This document shows positions 7,794 through 17,321 of a DNA stretch of 64,000 bases, piece by piece. The DNA is from Mycolicibacterium moriokaense (GTDB lineage: Bacteria > Actinomycetota > Actinomycetes > Mycobacteriales > Mycobacteriaceae), in NCBI RefSeq assembly GCF_010726085.1, contig NZ_AP022560.1, forward strand, positions 310,001 to 374,000, in the 5' to 3' direction. Under the pieces are notes generated by a model. The model was not told where the DNA came from. It made no database searches and saw only the letters and a program-made list of their open reading frames with translations. The translations under genes and the position numbers were made by a program. Numbering within the stretch: position 1 is the stretch's first letter; every line of letters starts with the position of its first letter.

Positions 7794-8761
7794 TACGGCT
7801 CCAGCACTACCTTGCCGAACACGCCGCCGTCGGCCAGGGTCTGCAGCGCCTCGGCGCCCTTCGACAGGGGGAAGCGCATCGGCGGAGGCGGACGCAGGCC
7901 GGCCTTCACCAGTTCACCGACACCGAATTCGAAGAGCGACTGAGCGCCGGGAGTGCGGTTGATGAACTCGCCGTAGCCCACCCCGATGACCGAGACATTG
8001 CGCAGCAGCAGCCTGTTCACCTTCACGTTCGGGATGCCGCCACCGGACGCGAAGCCGAGGACGAGCAGCCGTCCCTCGGTCGCCAGCGCGCGGATCGCGT
8101 CGTCGAACACGTCGCCGCCGACGGGATCGACGACCACGTCCACACCGCGCCCGCCGGTGTGGTCCTTGACGGCCTGCAGCCAGCCGTCGGTCAGCGGGAG
8201 GACAACGTCGGCGCCCAGCGACTTCACGAACTCGGTGCCCTGCGGACGGTGCACCATCGCAATCACGGTGGCGCCCAACGCCTTCGCAATCTGAATGGCC
8301 GCGGTGCCGACGCCACCCGCCGAGCCGAGGACGAGGACGGTCTCACCGGCCCGCAGCGCGGCGCGGCGGGCGAGCGCGAAGTACATCGTCTGGTAGTTGC
8401 CGAGCAGCGCGACGGCTTCCGCGTCGTCGAGTTCGTAAGGCGTCGATCGAAGGTTGGCGGGCGGCACCGCAACGCGCTCCGCCCAGCCACCCATCATCGT
8501 CAGCGCGGTGACGCGCTGGCCCGGCTTGAACTCCGATTCGTACGGCGCCGACACCACCACCCCCGCGGCCTCCATGCCGGGGATGAACGGTGGCTCCAAC
8601 CGCAGCTGGTATTCACCCCGCAAAAGCAGCAGGTCCGGGAAGCTCACACCGGCGGCGCGAACGTCGACGATGACTACATCGTCATTGCCGACGACGTCAT
8701 CGACGTCGGTGTAAGCCAACCCAGCTGGTCCGGAAAGCTCCTGCGCGACAAGCGCTTTCAC
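7793..8761 (-). CDS. NADPH:quinone oxidoreductase family (Rv0149-like)
   Basis: A 322-residue zinc-independent medium-chain dehydrogenase/reductase. It has the quinone-reductase opening MKALVAQELSGP (GTG start), a GroES-like domain with FPDLLLLRGEYQ, and a Rossmann NADPH motif LGSAGGVGTAAIQIAKALGA. GTG 8761 was chosen because it gives the standard family N-terminus; longer frames run through the neighbouring SDR gene. It starts 5 bases after the SDR stop. In M. tuberculosis the equivalent Rv0149 also follows the Rv0148 SDR and Rv0147 aldehyde dehydrogenase. Confidence 0.87.
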   Translation of the reverse strand: MKALVAQELSGPAGLAYTDVDDVVGNDDVVIVDVRAAGVSFPDLLLLRGEYQLRLEPPFIPGMEAAGVVVSAPYESEFKPGQRVTALTMMGGWAERVAVPPANLRSTPYELDDAEAVALLGNYQTMYFALARRAALRAGETVLVLGSAGGVGTAAIQIAKALGATVIAMVHRPQGTEFVKSLGADVVLPLTDGWLQAVKDHTGGRGVDVVVDPVGGDVFDDAIRALATEGRLLVLGFASGGGIPNVKVNRLLLRNVSVIGVGYGEFINRTPGAQSLFEFGVGELVKAGLRPPPPMRFPLSKGAEALQTLADGGVFGKVVLEP

Positions 8762-8766
8762 TCGTG

Positions 8767-9630
8767 TCAGCCGAGCGAGAACGTGGCGCGCTTCGCCGCG
8801 GACAGATCGGTGATCTCGCCCCACTTGGCGGCGATATCCTCGACCGAAGGCACGTCGGTGAACGTGATGCCCTCGTTCTGGAACAGCGCGGTGCGCTGCA
8901 CCTTGCCGCCGCCGACGATGAACACCGACGCGGTGTCCGGCACTTCCTCGGTCATCAGGTAGGTCACCACCGGCGCAACGTATTCCGGCGTCAGCTTCTC
9001 GAAGACCTCCGGCGGCAGGATGTCCTGCGTCATCCGGGTGGCCGCGACGGGTGCGACGGCGTTGGTCTTGATGTTGTACTTCGCGCCCTCCTGGGCGAGC
9101 GTGTTGATCAGGCCGACCAGACCGAGCTTCGCGGCGCCGTAGTTGGCCTGACCGAAGTTGCCGAACAGGCCGCTGGTCGAGGTGGCCACCACGACGCGGC
9201 CGAAGCTGTTCTCGCGGAAGTGCGGCCAGGCCGCGCGGATCACGTTGTAGCCGCCGTACAGGTGAACCTTGAGCACGGCATCCCAGTTCTCGAACGTCAT
9301 CTTGTGGAAGGTGCCGTCGCGCAGGATGCCCGCGTTGCTCACGACGCCGTCGACCTTGCCGAACTCGTCGATGGCGGTCTTGATGATGTTCTCGGCGCCC
9401 TCGGGCTCCGCGACCGAGTCATAGTTGGCGACCGCGCGGCCACCGGCGTCCTTGATCTCCTTGACCACCTCGTCGGCCATGTTGTGGCCGGCGCCGGTGC
9501 CGTCACGGGCCCCACCGAGGTCGTTGACGACGACGCTGGCGCCCTCCTTGGCGAGCGTCAACGCGTACTCGCGTCCGAGTCCGCCTCCGGCCCCGGTGAC
9601 GACGACGACGCGGTCCTGCACTCCTGGCAT
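8767..9630 (-). CDS. Short-chain dehydrogenase/reductase (Rv0148-like)
   Basis: A 287-residue SDR. The cofactor motif is TGAGGGLG (12-19), the NAG motif is SNAG (98-101), and the catalytic residues are Ser151, Tyr164 and Lys168 (YGAAK). The extended N-terminal segment NDLGGARDGTG resembles the dehydrogenase half of peroxisomal multifunctional enzyme type 2 (HSD17B4), which suggests a 3-hydroxyacyl-CoA or steroid-type substrate. A GGAAGGAAA ribosome site precedes ATG. A 49-bp palindrome lies between it and the upstream aldehyde dehydrogenase gene. Confidence 0.9.
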   Translation of the reverse strand: MPGVQDRVVVVTGAGGGLGREYALTLAKEGASVVVNDLGGARDGTGAGHNMADEVVKEIKDAGGRAVANYDSVAEPEGAENIIKTAIDEFGKVDGVVSNAGILRDGTFHKMTFENWDAVLKVHLYGGYNVIRAAWPHFRENSFGRVVVATSTSGLFGNFGQANYGAAKLGLVGLINTLAQEGAKYNIKTNAVAPVAATRMTQDILPPEVFEKLTPEYVAPVVTYLMTEEVPDTASVFIVGGGKVQRTALFQNEGITFTDVPSVEDIAAKWGEITDLSAAKRATFSLG

Positions 9631-9653
9631 GGGTTTCCTTCCTAGACAGTTGG

Positions 9654-9702
9654 GATTTCGGCGTGTTCAGTCACGCTGAGCGTTACCAATCACGCCGAAA
9701 TC
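9654..9702. repeat. 49-bp palindromic element, copy A
   Basis: Perfect 12-bp outer arms GATTTCGGCGTG (9654-9665) and CACGCCGAAATC (9691-9702) enclose 25 bases, within which ACGCT-G-AGCGT forms an inner stem. The same arms and total length recur at 54736 and 55329. Here the core runs in the opposite orientation (CTCAGCG reads on the minus strand). It lies 5 bases after the stop of the aldehyde dehydrogenase gene, where it could terminate that transcript. Confidence 0.85.
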
Positions 9703-9706
9703 GAAA

Positions 9707-11119
9707 TTAAAAGAGCCGCTTGGCGAGCTTGAGAGCCTTCTCTGTATACGGGGGGTAGATCATGGCGCCCAAGTCGGGTCGGGTCGGCTTGGTCATCACG
9801 GTCTTCTTGTGGCTGAACTGCTCGAAGCCGTACTTGCCGTGATAGGCGCCCGTACCCGAAGGACCGACCCCGCCGAACGGCAGCTTGTTCGTCGAGAACT
9901 GGAAGAGCAGATGGTTGACCACCATGCCGCCCGCCGTGACCTCCTTGATGACCCGCTCGCGGATGCTCTTGGTCTTGGTGAACAGGTAGGCGGCCAGCGG
10001 CTTGGGTCGCGAGTTGACGAAACTGATTGCGTCGTCGAGGGATTGGACCGTCATCACCGGCAGGATCGGGCCGAAGATCTCATCGGTCATCAGCGGCTCA
10101 GCCGGATCGGGGTCCACCACGACGGTGGGCTCGATCGTGATGTTGGAGGCATCGGAACCACCGCCGACGACGACGTTGCCCTTGGTCGCGGCCAGCGACC
10201 CGGTGAGTCGGGCGAAGTGGCGCTCGTTGACGATGCGCTTTCCGCCGATCTTGTTCTCGGCCTCGAAAGTCGTCACGGCCTTCTTGATCCCATCGACGAG
10301 CTGGTCGCGGATCTTGGCGTCGGCGAGCACGTAGTCGGGCGCGATGCAGATCTGGCCGGAGTTGATCAGCTTGGTCCACGCGATGCGCTTGGCAGCCACC
10401 TCGATGTCCGCATCCGCGGCCACGATGACCGGGCTCTTGCCGCCCAGTTCGAGGGTGACCGGCGTCAGATGCGGTGCAGCCGCCTCGTACACCTTGCGGC
10501 CGATCTCGGTGCCGCCGGTGAAGCAGATGTGGTCGAAGCCCTGGGCGATGAGCTCCTGGCTGACTGCGCCGTCGCCCTCGATCACGGCGATCGCATCGTT
10601 GTCGAGATAGCGCGGCACGAGCTCGGCCATCAGGGCCGACGATGCCGGGCACACCTCGGACGGCTTGAGCACGACGGTGTTGCCCGCCGCGATGGCGCCG
10701 ACGGCGGGACCGAGCGTCAGCACAAACGGGAAGTTCCACGCGCCGATGATCAGCACGGTGCCGTACGGCTCGTACTCGACCCAGCCGCGGCCGGGCAGCT
10801 GCGACATCTCCAGCAGCCGGTAGCGGCGACGCATCCACTTCTTGACGTTCTTGGCGGCGTCCTTCGCCTCACCCACGGTGCTGGCGATGTCAGCGAGGTA
10901 CGCCTCGAACGGGCTGCGCCCGAGGTCCTTGTCGAGGGCCTCCATGATGGCGCCCTCGTTCTCGCTCATCAGCCTCGCGATGGCTTGGAGCTGTTGTTTA
11001 CGCCATTCGACGCTGCGCGTGCGGCCGGACGCGAACGTCTCGCGCAGCCTGCGCACAGTGCCGGGGATGTCTGGGGTGTTTGCCGCGGTGGTTTCGGGCG
11101 CGACGGATTCTGTGGTCAT
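9707..11119 (-). CDS. Aldehyde dehydrogenase (Rv0147-like)
   Basis: A 470-residue NAD(P)-dependent aldehyde dehydrogenase of the class 3 / fatty aldehyde type, oxidising an aldehyde to the acid. Catalytic Cys258 sits in NSGQICIAPDYV, the general base Glu224 in LELGGKSP, and Asn129 in IGAWNFPF. The C-terminus PPYTEKALKLAKRLF is amphipathic and may touch the membrane, as in fatty aldehyde dehydrogenases. A GGAAGGA ribosome site precedes ATG. It heads the run Rv0147-Rv0148-Rv0149-like genes on the minus strand. Confidence 0.9.
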   Translation of the reverse strand: MTTESVAPETTAANTPDIPGTVRRLRETFASGRTRSVEWRKQQLQAIARLMSENEGAIMEALDKDLGRSPFEAYLADIASTVGEAKDAAKNVKKWMRRRYRLLEMSQLPGRGWVEYEPYGTVLIIGAWNFPFVLTLGPAVGAIAAGNTVVLKPSEVCPASSALMAELVPRYLDNDAIAVIEGDGAVSQELIAQGFDHICFTGGTEIGRKVYEAAAPHLTPVTLELGGKSPVIVAADADIEVAAKRIAWTKLINSGQICIAPDYVLADAKIRDQLVDGIKKAVTTFEAENKIGGKRIVNERHFARLTGSLAATKGNVVVGGGSDASNITIEPTVVVDPDPAEPLMTDEIFGPILPVMTVQSLDDAISFVNSRPKPLAAYLFTKTKSIRERVIKEVTAGGMVVNHLLFQFSTNKLPFGGVGPSGTGAYHGKYGFEQFSHKKTVMTKPTRPDLGAMIYPPYTEKALKLAKRLF

Positions 11120-11222
11120 GGGTGGGTGTCCTTCCTGACCCGAGGATTACCCGATCCTAACCAACCGGTTGGCCCGTCCTGAAGGGGCAACTTCCTGCCC
11201 CTCTACTCGCCCGTTCGGGCGG

Positions 11223-12203
<981 letters not shown>

Positions 12204-12246
12204 CTAGCGATTTCGCTTAGGCGAGCTATGCGACGACGGTTGTCGG

Positions 12247-12885
12247 CTAGGGGCGCAGGTTCCAGAGTGTGGACGCCAGCAGCTTCTGGAAGTTGTGGAC
12301 CACCCCGGCGAGGTCTTCGTGACCGCCGACGAAACCGGCGTAGAAACCCATTCCCCAGATCATCGCCACGAGCAGCTCCACGAGCTCGGTGACGTTCGTG
12401 TCGGTGGTGAGTTCGCCGTTCGCGATCGCCTCGTTGACCGCCCAGGTGATGAACTCGCGTGACGTCCGCAGCGAATCGTGCTCGTCGCTGATCAGTTCGG
12501 GGTGGCGCTGAGACTCCAGGACCGAGGTGACGAGAAATGCTGCCGCCGAACGGTCTTCGGAATTGGTCTGCATCGCCGCGCTGAAGAACGCCCCCAGCCG
12601 GTCGAGCAGCCCCGTCACTTCCTCCGCGCGCGCTTTGCCGGCGCTAACTACCTGCGCGTCGATTTGTTCGACGACCTGGCCCCACAACACCCGCTTACTT
12701 GCGAAGTAGTGGTTGATCGCCGGACGTGTCAGACCGGCGCGGATGGCGATCGCCTGAAACGTCGCCGCGTCGTATCCGAGTTCGCTGAAGACTTCTCTCG
12801 CGGCTCGTATGATGCGCTCCCGCGTTTCCGCTGCCTTAGCTGCGGGTGGGCGACCCGGACCCCTACTCGCGATATGTTGCGGCAC
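12247..12885 (-). CDS. TetR family regulator (Rv0144-like)
   Basis: A 212-residue TetR repressor. The N-terminal helix-turn-helix covers about residues 20-65 (ETRERIIRAAREVFSELGYDAATFQAIAIRAGLTRPAINHYFASK). The remainder is helical ligand-binding domain. I chose GTG 12885, giving VPQHIASRGPGRPP and then the HTH; TTG 12891 is an alternative and a longer frame to 13032 would run across the divergent promoter. It probably controls the downstream methyltransferase gene and itself; inverted repeats overlap its start. Confidence 0.85.
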   Translation of the reverse strand: MPQHIASRGPGRPPAAKAAETRERIIRAAREVFSELGYDAATFQAIAIRAGLTRPAINHYFASKRVLWGQVVEQIDAQVVSAGKARAEEVTGLLDRLGAFFSAAMQTNSEDRSAAAFLVTSVLESQRHPELISDEHDSLRTSREFITWAVNEAIANGELTTDTNVTELVELLVAMIWGMGFYAGFVGGHEDLAGVVHNFQKLLASTLWNLRP

Positions 12886-12916
12886 GGTCAAATTGTGCCA
12901 CAGCCCACTTGTGGGC
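12881..12916. promoter_or_regulatory. Two inverted repeats in the divergent TetR/TetR promoter region
   Basis: GGCAC...GTGCC (12881-12885 and 12895-12899) covers the start of the minus-strand TetR gene, and GCCCAC-TT-GTGGGC (12903-12916) lies directly upstream. Both are positioned to block transcription of that gene and perhaps of the divergent TetR at 13031. Which protein binds is unknown. Confidence 0.4.
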
Positions 12917-13030
12917 CTAAGGGGTATCACCTGTCCGGTACCTCCACGCGGCCTGCCAGCAAATTTTCGGCCATATGCCAGACGGACGCGACGTAGAGAT
13001 TCGAGGGGGTCCGAAGTACTGTCCCGTGCC

Positions 13031-13597
13031 ATGGCCAGCGTCGTTTCTCGAGAGGCCTACTTCGAGACTGGGCTCGATGTGCTGTCCGATCTCGGCTATG
13101 GGGGGCTCAAACTCGCCGAGGTGTGTAACCGCCTCGGTGTCACCACCGGTTCCTTCTATCACTACTTCACCAATTGGCCCGCCTACACCAAGGACCTGGT
13201 CGATTACTGGGTGCAGGAGCGGACCGTGCAGATGGTTGAGGCGGTGCGCAGCGAGCCGGATCCACGCCGCCGCATAGACATCCTGGTTTACGAGGGATTG
13301 CGGCTTCCGCACGGCGCCGAGGCGGCGATCCGGGTGTGGAGTTCGGTAGATCCGCAGGTTCACGCCATCCAGGCCGCCGTGGACCAACAACGCTTCGACA
13401 TCGTCTACGAGTCGGCACACGAGATTCTGCAGAACACGCGGCGAGCCGAGGTCTTCGCACGATGGGCGGTGTACCTCCTGGTCGGTTACGAGCAGTCGAC
13501 GCTGCCCCACGACACCGTGGCGTTGCAGTGGATCGCCGAACGGCTGGGGGTCGCGCTCGACACGGACGGGTTTGCCTCGGTGCCCGGCAGTGACTGA
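13031..13597 (+). CDS. TetR family regulator
   Basis: A 188-residue TetR-type protein. The DNA-binding part is REAYFETGLDVLSDLGYGG followed by LAEVCNRLGVTTGSFYHYF at about residues 7-50; the rest is a helical effector domain (INTERPRO-type assignment not run). ATG 13031 was chosen because the protein starts directly ahead of the HTH. It is divergent from the other TetR gene with 145 bases between starts, and its last 8 bases overlap the next gene's GTG, so it is translated together with the membrane protein downstream. Confidence 0.86.
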   Translation: MASVVSREAYFETGLDVLSDLGYGGLKLAEVCNRLGVTTGSFYHYFTNWPAYTKDLVDYWVQERTVQMVEAVRSEPDPRRRIDILVYEGLRLPHGAEAAIRVWSSVDPQVHAIQAAVDQQRFDIVYESAHEILQNTRRAEVFARWAVYLLVGYEQSTLPHDTVALQWIAERLGVALDTDGFASVPGSD

Positions 13598-14114
13598 CGC
13601 AGGCAACGCAGTCGACGATTCACCAGACGAGGTCCACCACGTTGTCGCGCTGCTACGCGAGCGTCTCTACGGGGCGATCTCCTGTCTGGCGACCTTGGCG
13701 ATACTGGCGCGCTACAGCGACGAGGACACCAGCGCGTGGGCACGGATTCTCGACATCGCCGTAGCCACCGGCGGTCTGTGGGCGGCGAGCCTACTCTCGC
13801 ACTGGGTGGCCCACCTCGCGGTGTTCGGCAAGGCACCACAACGGCGCGAAGCCGTGCGGATCGTGCAGACGTCAGGCCAGATCGTGGCGGCGGCCGTTCC
13901 CCCGCTGATCGTGTTGGTGGTCGCGGTGTTCGGCATCCTCGACACCGACACCGCGATGTGGATCGCGATCTGGACGCTGATCGGTGAACTCGGCCTCATC
14001 GCAGTGCTGGCGGTGCGCAAGACTCGGTTACCGTGGTGGCAGCGGGTGCTCGCGGTCGCCGGACTCGTGGGAGTGGGGTTGATAGTCGTCGTCATCAAGA
14101 TGATCGCGCACTGA
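13590..14114 (+). CDS. Four-helix membrane protein, unknown function
   Basis: A 174-residue membrane protein. Four hydrophobic segments are visible: LYGAISCLATLAILA, ILDIAVATGGLWAASLLSHWV, VAAAVPPLIVLVVAVFGIL plus MWIAIWTLIGELGLIAVLAV, and VLAVAGLVGVGLIVVVIKMIA at the C-terminus. GTG 13590 overlaps the TetR stop. The gene sits between TetR and a FUSC-type transporter, with 1 base before the latter's ATG, so the three form an operon. It may be a partner of the transporter; I recognise no named family. Confidence 0.8.
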   Translation: MTDAGNAVDDSPDEVHHVVALLRERLYGAISCLATLAILARYSDEDTSAWARILDIAVATGGLWAASLLSHWVAHLAVFGKAPQRREAVRIVQTSGQIVAAAVPPLIVLVVAVFGILDTDTAMWIAIWTLIGELGLIAVLAVRKTRLPWWQRVLAVAGLVGVGLIVVVIKMIAH

Positions 14115-14115
14115 C

Positions 14116-16281
14116 ATGACGAGCTTGCGGCGCCGCGTGGTTGACCTGCTCCGCAAGCGCGATCCCGAGTTCGACGCGCTGCGGCGCGCCGCCCGAGCGG
14201 CGATAGTGGTTCCCGTCGCGGCCGCAGTCGGGTTCGCTGTCGGAAGTGGTTCGCAGACACCACTTTTGGCGATCTTCGGCTCCGTGTCCCTGCTGATCCT
14301 GGTGGACTTCCCGGGAAACCGCGCCTCCCGCGCGCTCGCCTACTGCGGCCTGGGGATCAACGGCGCGGTGCTGATCACCCTCGGCACGCTGGTGTCGCCC
14401 CACCCCGCAATCAGCGTCGCGGTGATGTTCGTCCTCGGTGTGGTGGTGACGTTCTCGGGCGTGTTCAGCGAGATCATCGCCTCCGGCCAGCGCGCCACTC
14501 TGCTGACATTCGTGCTGCCTGCCTGCACACCGGTCGGGCCGATCTCCGAGCGGCTGCTCGGCTGGGCGATCGCGTTGGCGGTGTGCGTGCCCGCGGCGTT
14601 GTTCCTCTTTCCGCCACGCCATCACGACGAACTGCGCCGGCAGGCGACGCAGGTGTGCACGCGGCTGGCCGACGCGCTCGACGGCACGGGAACCGCCAAG
14701 GACGCGACGCGTGCGATGAATGCGCTGTGGGAGAGCTTCCTCGGCGCCGACTACCGCCCGGTCGCGCTCACCGCGGGCAGCCGGGCGCTCGTGCGGGTGG
14801 TCGACGACCTCGGCTTCCTTTCTGACCGGATCACCGACGACACCGGGCACATGCTGGGCGACCTGAAGACTCCGCTGATCCGGGTGCTGCGGGATTGCGC
14901 TGCGGTGCTCAGCATCCCCGAGCCGTCGGCACGGGCCTCCCGCGGAGCGGACCTCAACTCGGCACTGGCCGAACTGAGATCCATCGCGCAGGGTCGCTAC
15001 CGCGAGGACATCGTCGAGATACTCGAGGCACCGCACGATGCCGCGGCGGTGGAGGTCGCACGGAAGTTATTGGGGCGCCGCACCTTTTCGGCCACGGTCG
15101 GCGTGACAGGCCGCATCATCCGCAACGCGGCCGAGGCCGACGCGCGTCCGGTGTGGGCCCGCGTCCTCGGTCGACGGCTGCCGCCTACCGGGGTCGCCGA
15201 TTGGGTGATGCCGGAAACGACCGCGGTCGCGACGATCACCAAGGGGCTGCTGGCCACCAGAGCGGTGGTGTTACGCAACAGCGTGCGTACCGGGCTCGGG
15301 CTGGCGGCGGCCGTCGCCGTCACCCACCTTTTCCCGCTGCAGAACGGTTTCTGGGTGGTGCTCGGTGCGATGTCCGTGCTACGCAGCAGCGCGCTTACGA
15401 CCGGGACGCGGGTGCTGCGCGCGGTCGCGGGTACCGCGATCGGCTTCCTGCTCGGTGTCGTCGTCATCGAGCTCGTCGGCGTCGATCCGGTCGTCATGTG
15501 GATGCTGCTGCCGCTGGTGGCGTTCGGTTCGGCGTTCGTGCCGGAGGTCGCGTCGTTCATCGCCGGCCAGGTCGCGTTCACGATGATGGTGCTGATCATC
15601 TTCAACCTCATCGCCCCGACCGGTTGGAGCGTGGGGCTGATCCGCATACAGGACGTCATCATCGGCGCGCTCGTCGCCGTCGTGGTGTCACTGCTGCTGT
15701 GGCCGCGCGGGGTGCGCACGCGGCTGTCGAAGGTCATCGACGACGCCTTCGCCGTCGGCGCCGAATTTCTCACCGCCGCGGTCCTACGCGTCACGCGAGG
15801 GGCCTCCGAGGAGGCCACCAACCGGGTGATCGCACTCAGCCACGACACCCTGGAAGCGTCACGCACAGTCGATGATGCTGTGCGCCAATATCTTTCGGAG
15901 AGCAGCGGCGCCGCCGACGTCCGGGCGCCCGTGGTCCGGCGGGCCAACCGGGCAGCCCGCCTACGCGCCGCGGCCGAACAGATCGCCGATGTCGTCCCGC
16001 CGCCACACGGCGTCTACGTACGGACCCGCGCTGTGCTGGAGGCACATACCCAGGCGGTGTGTGAGGTCCTTGCTGGACGCTCGCGGGTGCTCGCCTTGCA
16101 ACCGATCAGCGATGACTTCACGATCGCGTTGCGCGCCGAGGCCACGGACGACGGGTTGGCCGTCGCGGCGGCCCTGCCGTTGGTCACAGCCGCGGCCCAC
16201 ATCGGCGAACTGGAATTGCTCTATCCGAGAAGCGATTCCAGGCACGAGTACGATGTCGCCGTCAAACGCGGTGGGGCATGA
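14116..16281 (+). CDS. FUSC family membrane protein (aromatic acid exporter-like)
   Basis: A 721-residue inner-membrane protein with the duplicated layout of FUSC/YccS/AaeB proteins: a first hydrophobic block at about residues 25-165 with five to six helices, a soluble middle (about 170-390), a second block at about 390-535 (LGLAAAVAVTHLFPLQNGFWVVLGAMSVL and following helices), and a soluble tail. Family members export hydroxylated aromatic acids or similar compounds. It is last in an operon with TetR and a small membrane protein, so efflux under TetR control is likely. Its 3' end overlaps the convergent pirin gene by 20 bases. Confidence 0.85.
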   Translation: MTSLRRRVVDLLRKRDPEFDALRRAARAAIVVPVAAAVGFAVGSGSQTPLLAIFGSVSLLILVDFPGNRASRALAYCGLGINGAVLITLGTLVSPHPAISVAVMFVLGVVVTFSGVFSEIIASGQRATLLTFVLPACTPVGPISERLLGWAIALAVCVPAALFLFPPRHHDELRRQATQVCTRLADALDGTGTAKDATRAMNALWESFLGADYRPVALTAGSRALVRVVDDLGFLSDRITDDTGHMLGDLKTPLIRVLRDCAAVLSIPEPSARASRGADLNSALAELRSIAQGRYREDIVEILEAPHDAAAVEVARKLLGRRTFSATVGVTGRIIRNAAEADARPVWARVLGRRLPPTGVADWVMPETTAVATITKGLLATRAVVLRNSVRTGLGLAAAVAVTHLFPLQNGFWVVLGAMSVLRSSALTTGTRVLRAVAGTAIGFLLGVVVIELVGVDPVVMWMLLPLVAFGSAFVPEVASFIAGQVAFTMMVLIIFNLIAPTGWSVGLIRIQDVIIGALVAVVVSLLLWPRGVRTRLSKVIDDAFAVGAEFLTAAVLRVTRGASEEATNRVIALSHDTLEASRTVDDAVRQYLSESSGAADVRAPVVRRANRAARLRAAAEQIADVVPPPHGVYVRTRAVLEAHTQAVCEVLAGRSRVLALQPISDDFTIALRAEATDDGLAVAAALPLVTAAAHIGELELLYPRSDSRHEYDVAVKRGGA

Positions 16282-17230
16282 GAGCATCGGGCGGGATCGC
16301 GCCGAACTTGCCTGCGTTGTAGTCCTCCAGGGCCTGGATCAGTTCGGCTTTCGTGTTCATCACGAACGGTCCGTAGTGAACCACGGGCTCGCGGATGGGC
16401 TTACCGCCCAACAACAGAACGTCGAGCGCTCGCCGGTGTGAATCCTGTGATGCGTCTGCGCTGACGGTGATCCGGTCGCCGGGGCCGAGCACTGCCAACT
16501 GTCCCTGGTGAATCGGGTGGCCGACGGGGCCGACCGTCCCGCGCCCGGACAACACGTAGACGAGCGCGTTGAAGTCGCGGTTCCATGGCAGATTCAGCCG
16601 GGCATCGGGCTCAATCGTCGCGTGCGCCAAGGTGATCGGCGTGTGCGTGGCGCCCGGGCCTCGATGCCCGGCGACGCCGCCGGCGATCAGCCGGACCAGC
16701 GACCCACCGTCGTCGGAGGACAGCAGCTTGACCTGCTCACCCTCGATGGCCTGGTATCGCGGGGTCGCGAACTTGTCCTTGCGCGGCAAGTTCACCCAGA
16801 GCTGGATCCCGTGGAACAGCCCGCCGCTCTCGACCAGTTCGGCGGGCGGCGTCTCGATGTGCAGGATCCCCGATCCCGCCGTCATCCACTGTGTGGCGCC
16901 GTCGGTGATCAAGCCGCCGCCACCGTGGGAGTCCTGGTGGGCGAAGCGCCCGTCGAGCATGTACGTGACGGTCTCGAAGCCACGGTGGGGATGCCAGTCG
17001 GTGCCCCTCGGCTCGCCGGGTTCGTATTCGACCTCGCCCATCTGGTCCATGTGGATGAACGGGTCGAGGTCGGCGGTGCTGACTCCGGCGAACGCACGCA
17101 CGACGGGAAAGCCCTCACCTTCATAGCCGCGCGGGCCGGTGGTGATGGAGCGGACCGGTCGCTCGGTGTCGGCGGGGTCGGCCGCGGCGATTCGCGGCAG
17201 TGTCAGGGTGTTGGCGCTGATAGCAGGCAT
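16262..17230 (-). CDS. Pirin family protein
   Basis: A 322-residue bicupin of the pirin family. The N-terminal cupin carries the metal ligands in DWHPHRGFETVTYMLDG and HQDSHG, plus the later GILHIE segment; the C-terminal half is LARLNLPWNRDFNALVYVLSG-like. Bacterial pirins can be iron-dependent quercetinases or regulators of central metabolism; the activity here is not predictable. ATG 17230 gives the usual start before SVRSITTGPRG-like sequence. It overlaps the FUSC gene at the 3' end; 91 bases separate it from ptsI upstream. Confidence 0.87.
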   Translation of the reverse strand: MPAISANTLTLPRIAAADPADTERPVRSITTGPRGYEGEGFPVVRAFAGVSTADLDPFIHMDQMGEVEYEPGEPRGTDWHPHRGFETVTYMLDGRFAHQDSHGGGGLITDGATQWMTAGSGILHIETPPAELVESGGLFHGIQLWVNLPRKDKFATPRYQAIEGEQVKLLSSDDGGSLVRLIAGGVAGHRGPGATHTPITLAHATIEPDARLNLPWNRDFNALVYVLSGRGTVGPVGHPIHQGQLAVLGPGDRITVSADASQDSHRRALDVLLLGGKPIREPVVHYGPFVMNTKAELIQALEDYNAGKFGAIPPDALMPHRV

Positions 17231-17321
17231 GCCACGGATAACCGGACCGCAGTCCGATTTATTTCCACGATGCTGCTTCGATACCGCGAACAGACGTGAA
17301 AACCCCCAAATTGCGGCATTT

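Noticed and set aside
9809..11182. A 457-residue open frame opposite the aldehyde dehydrogenase gene
   Set aside because: No recognisable domain; the minus strand shows all catalytic ALDH motifs.
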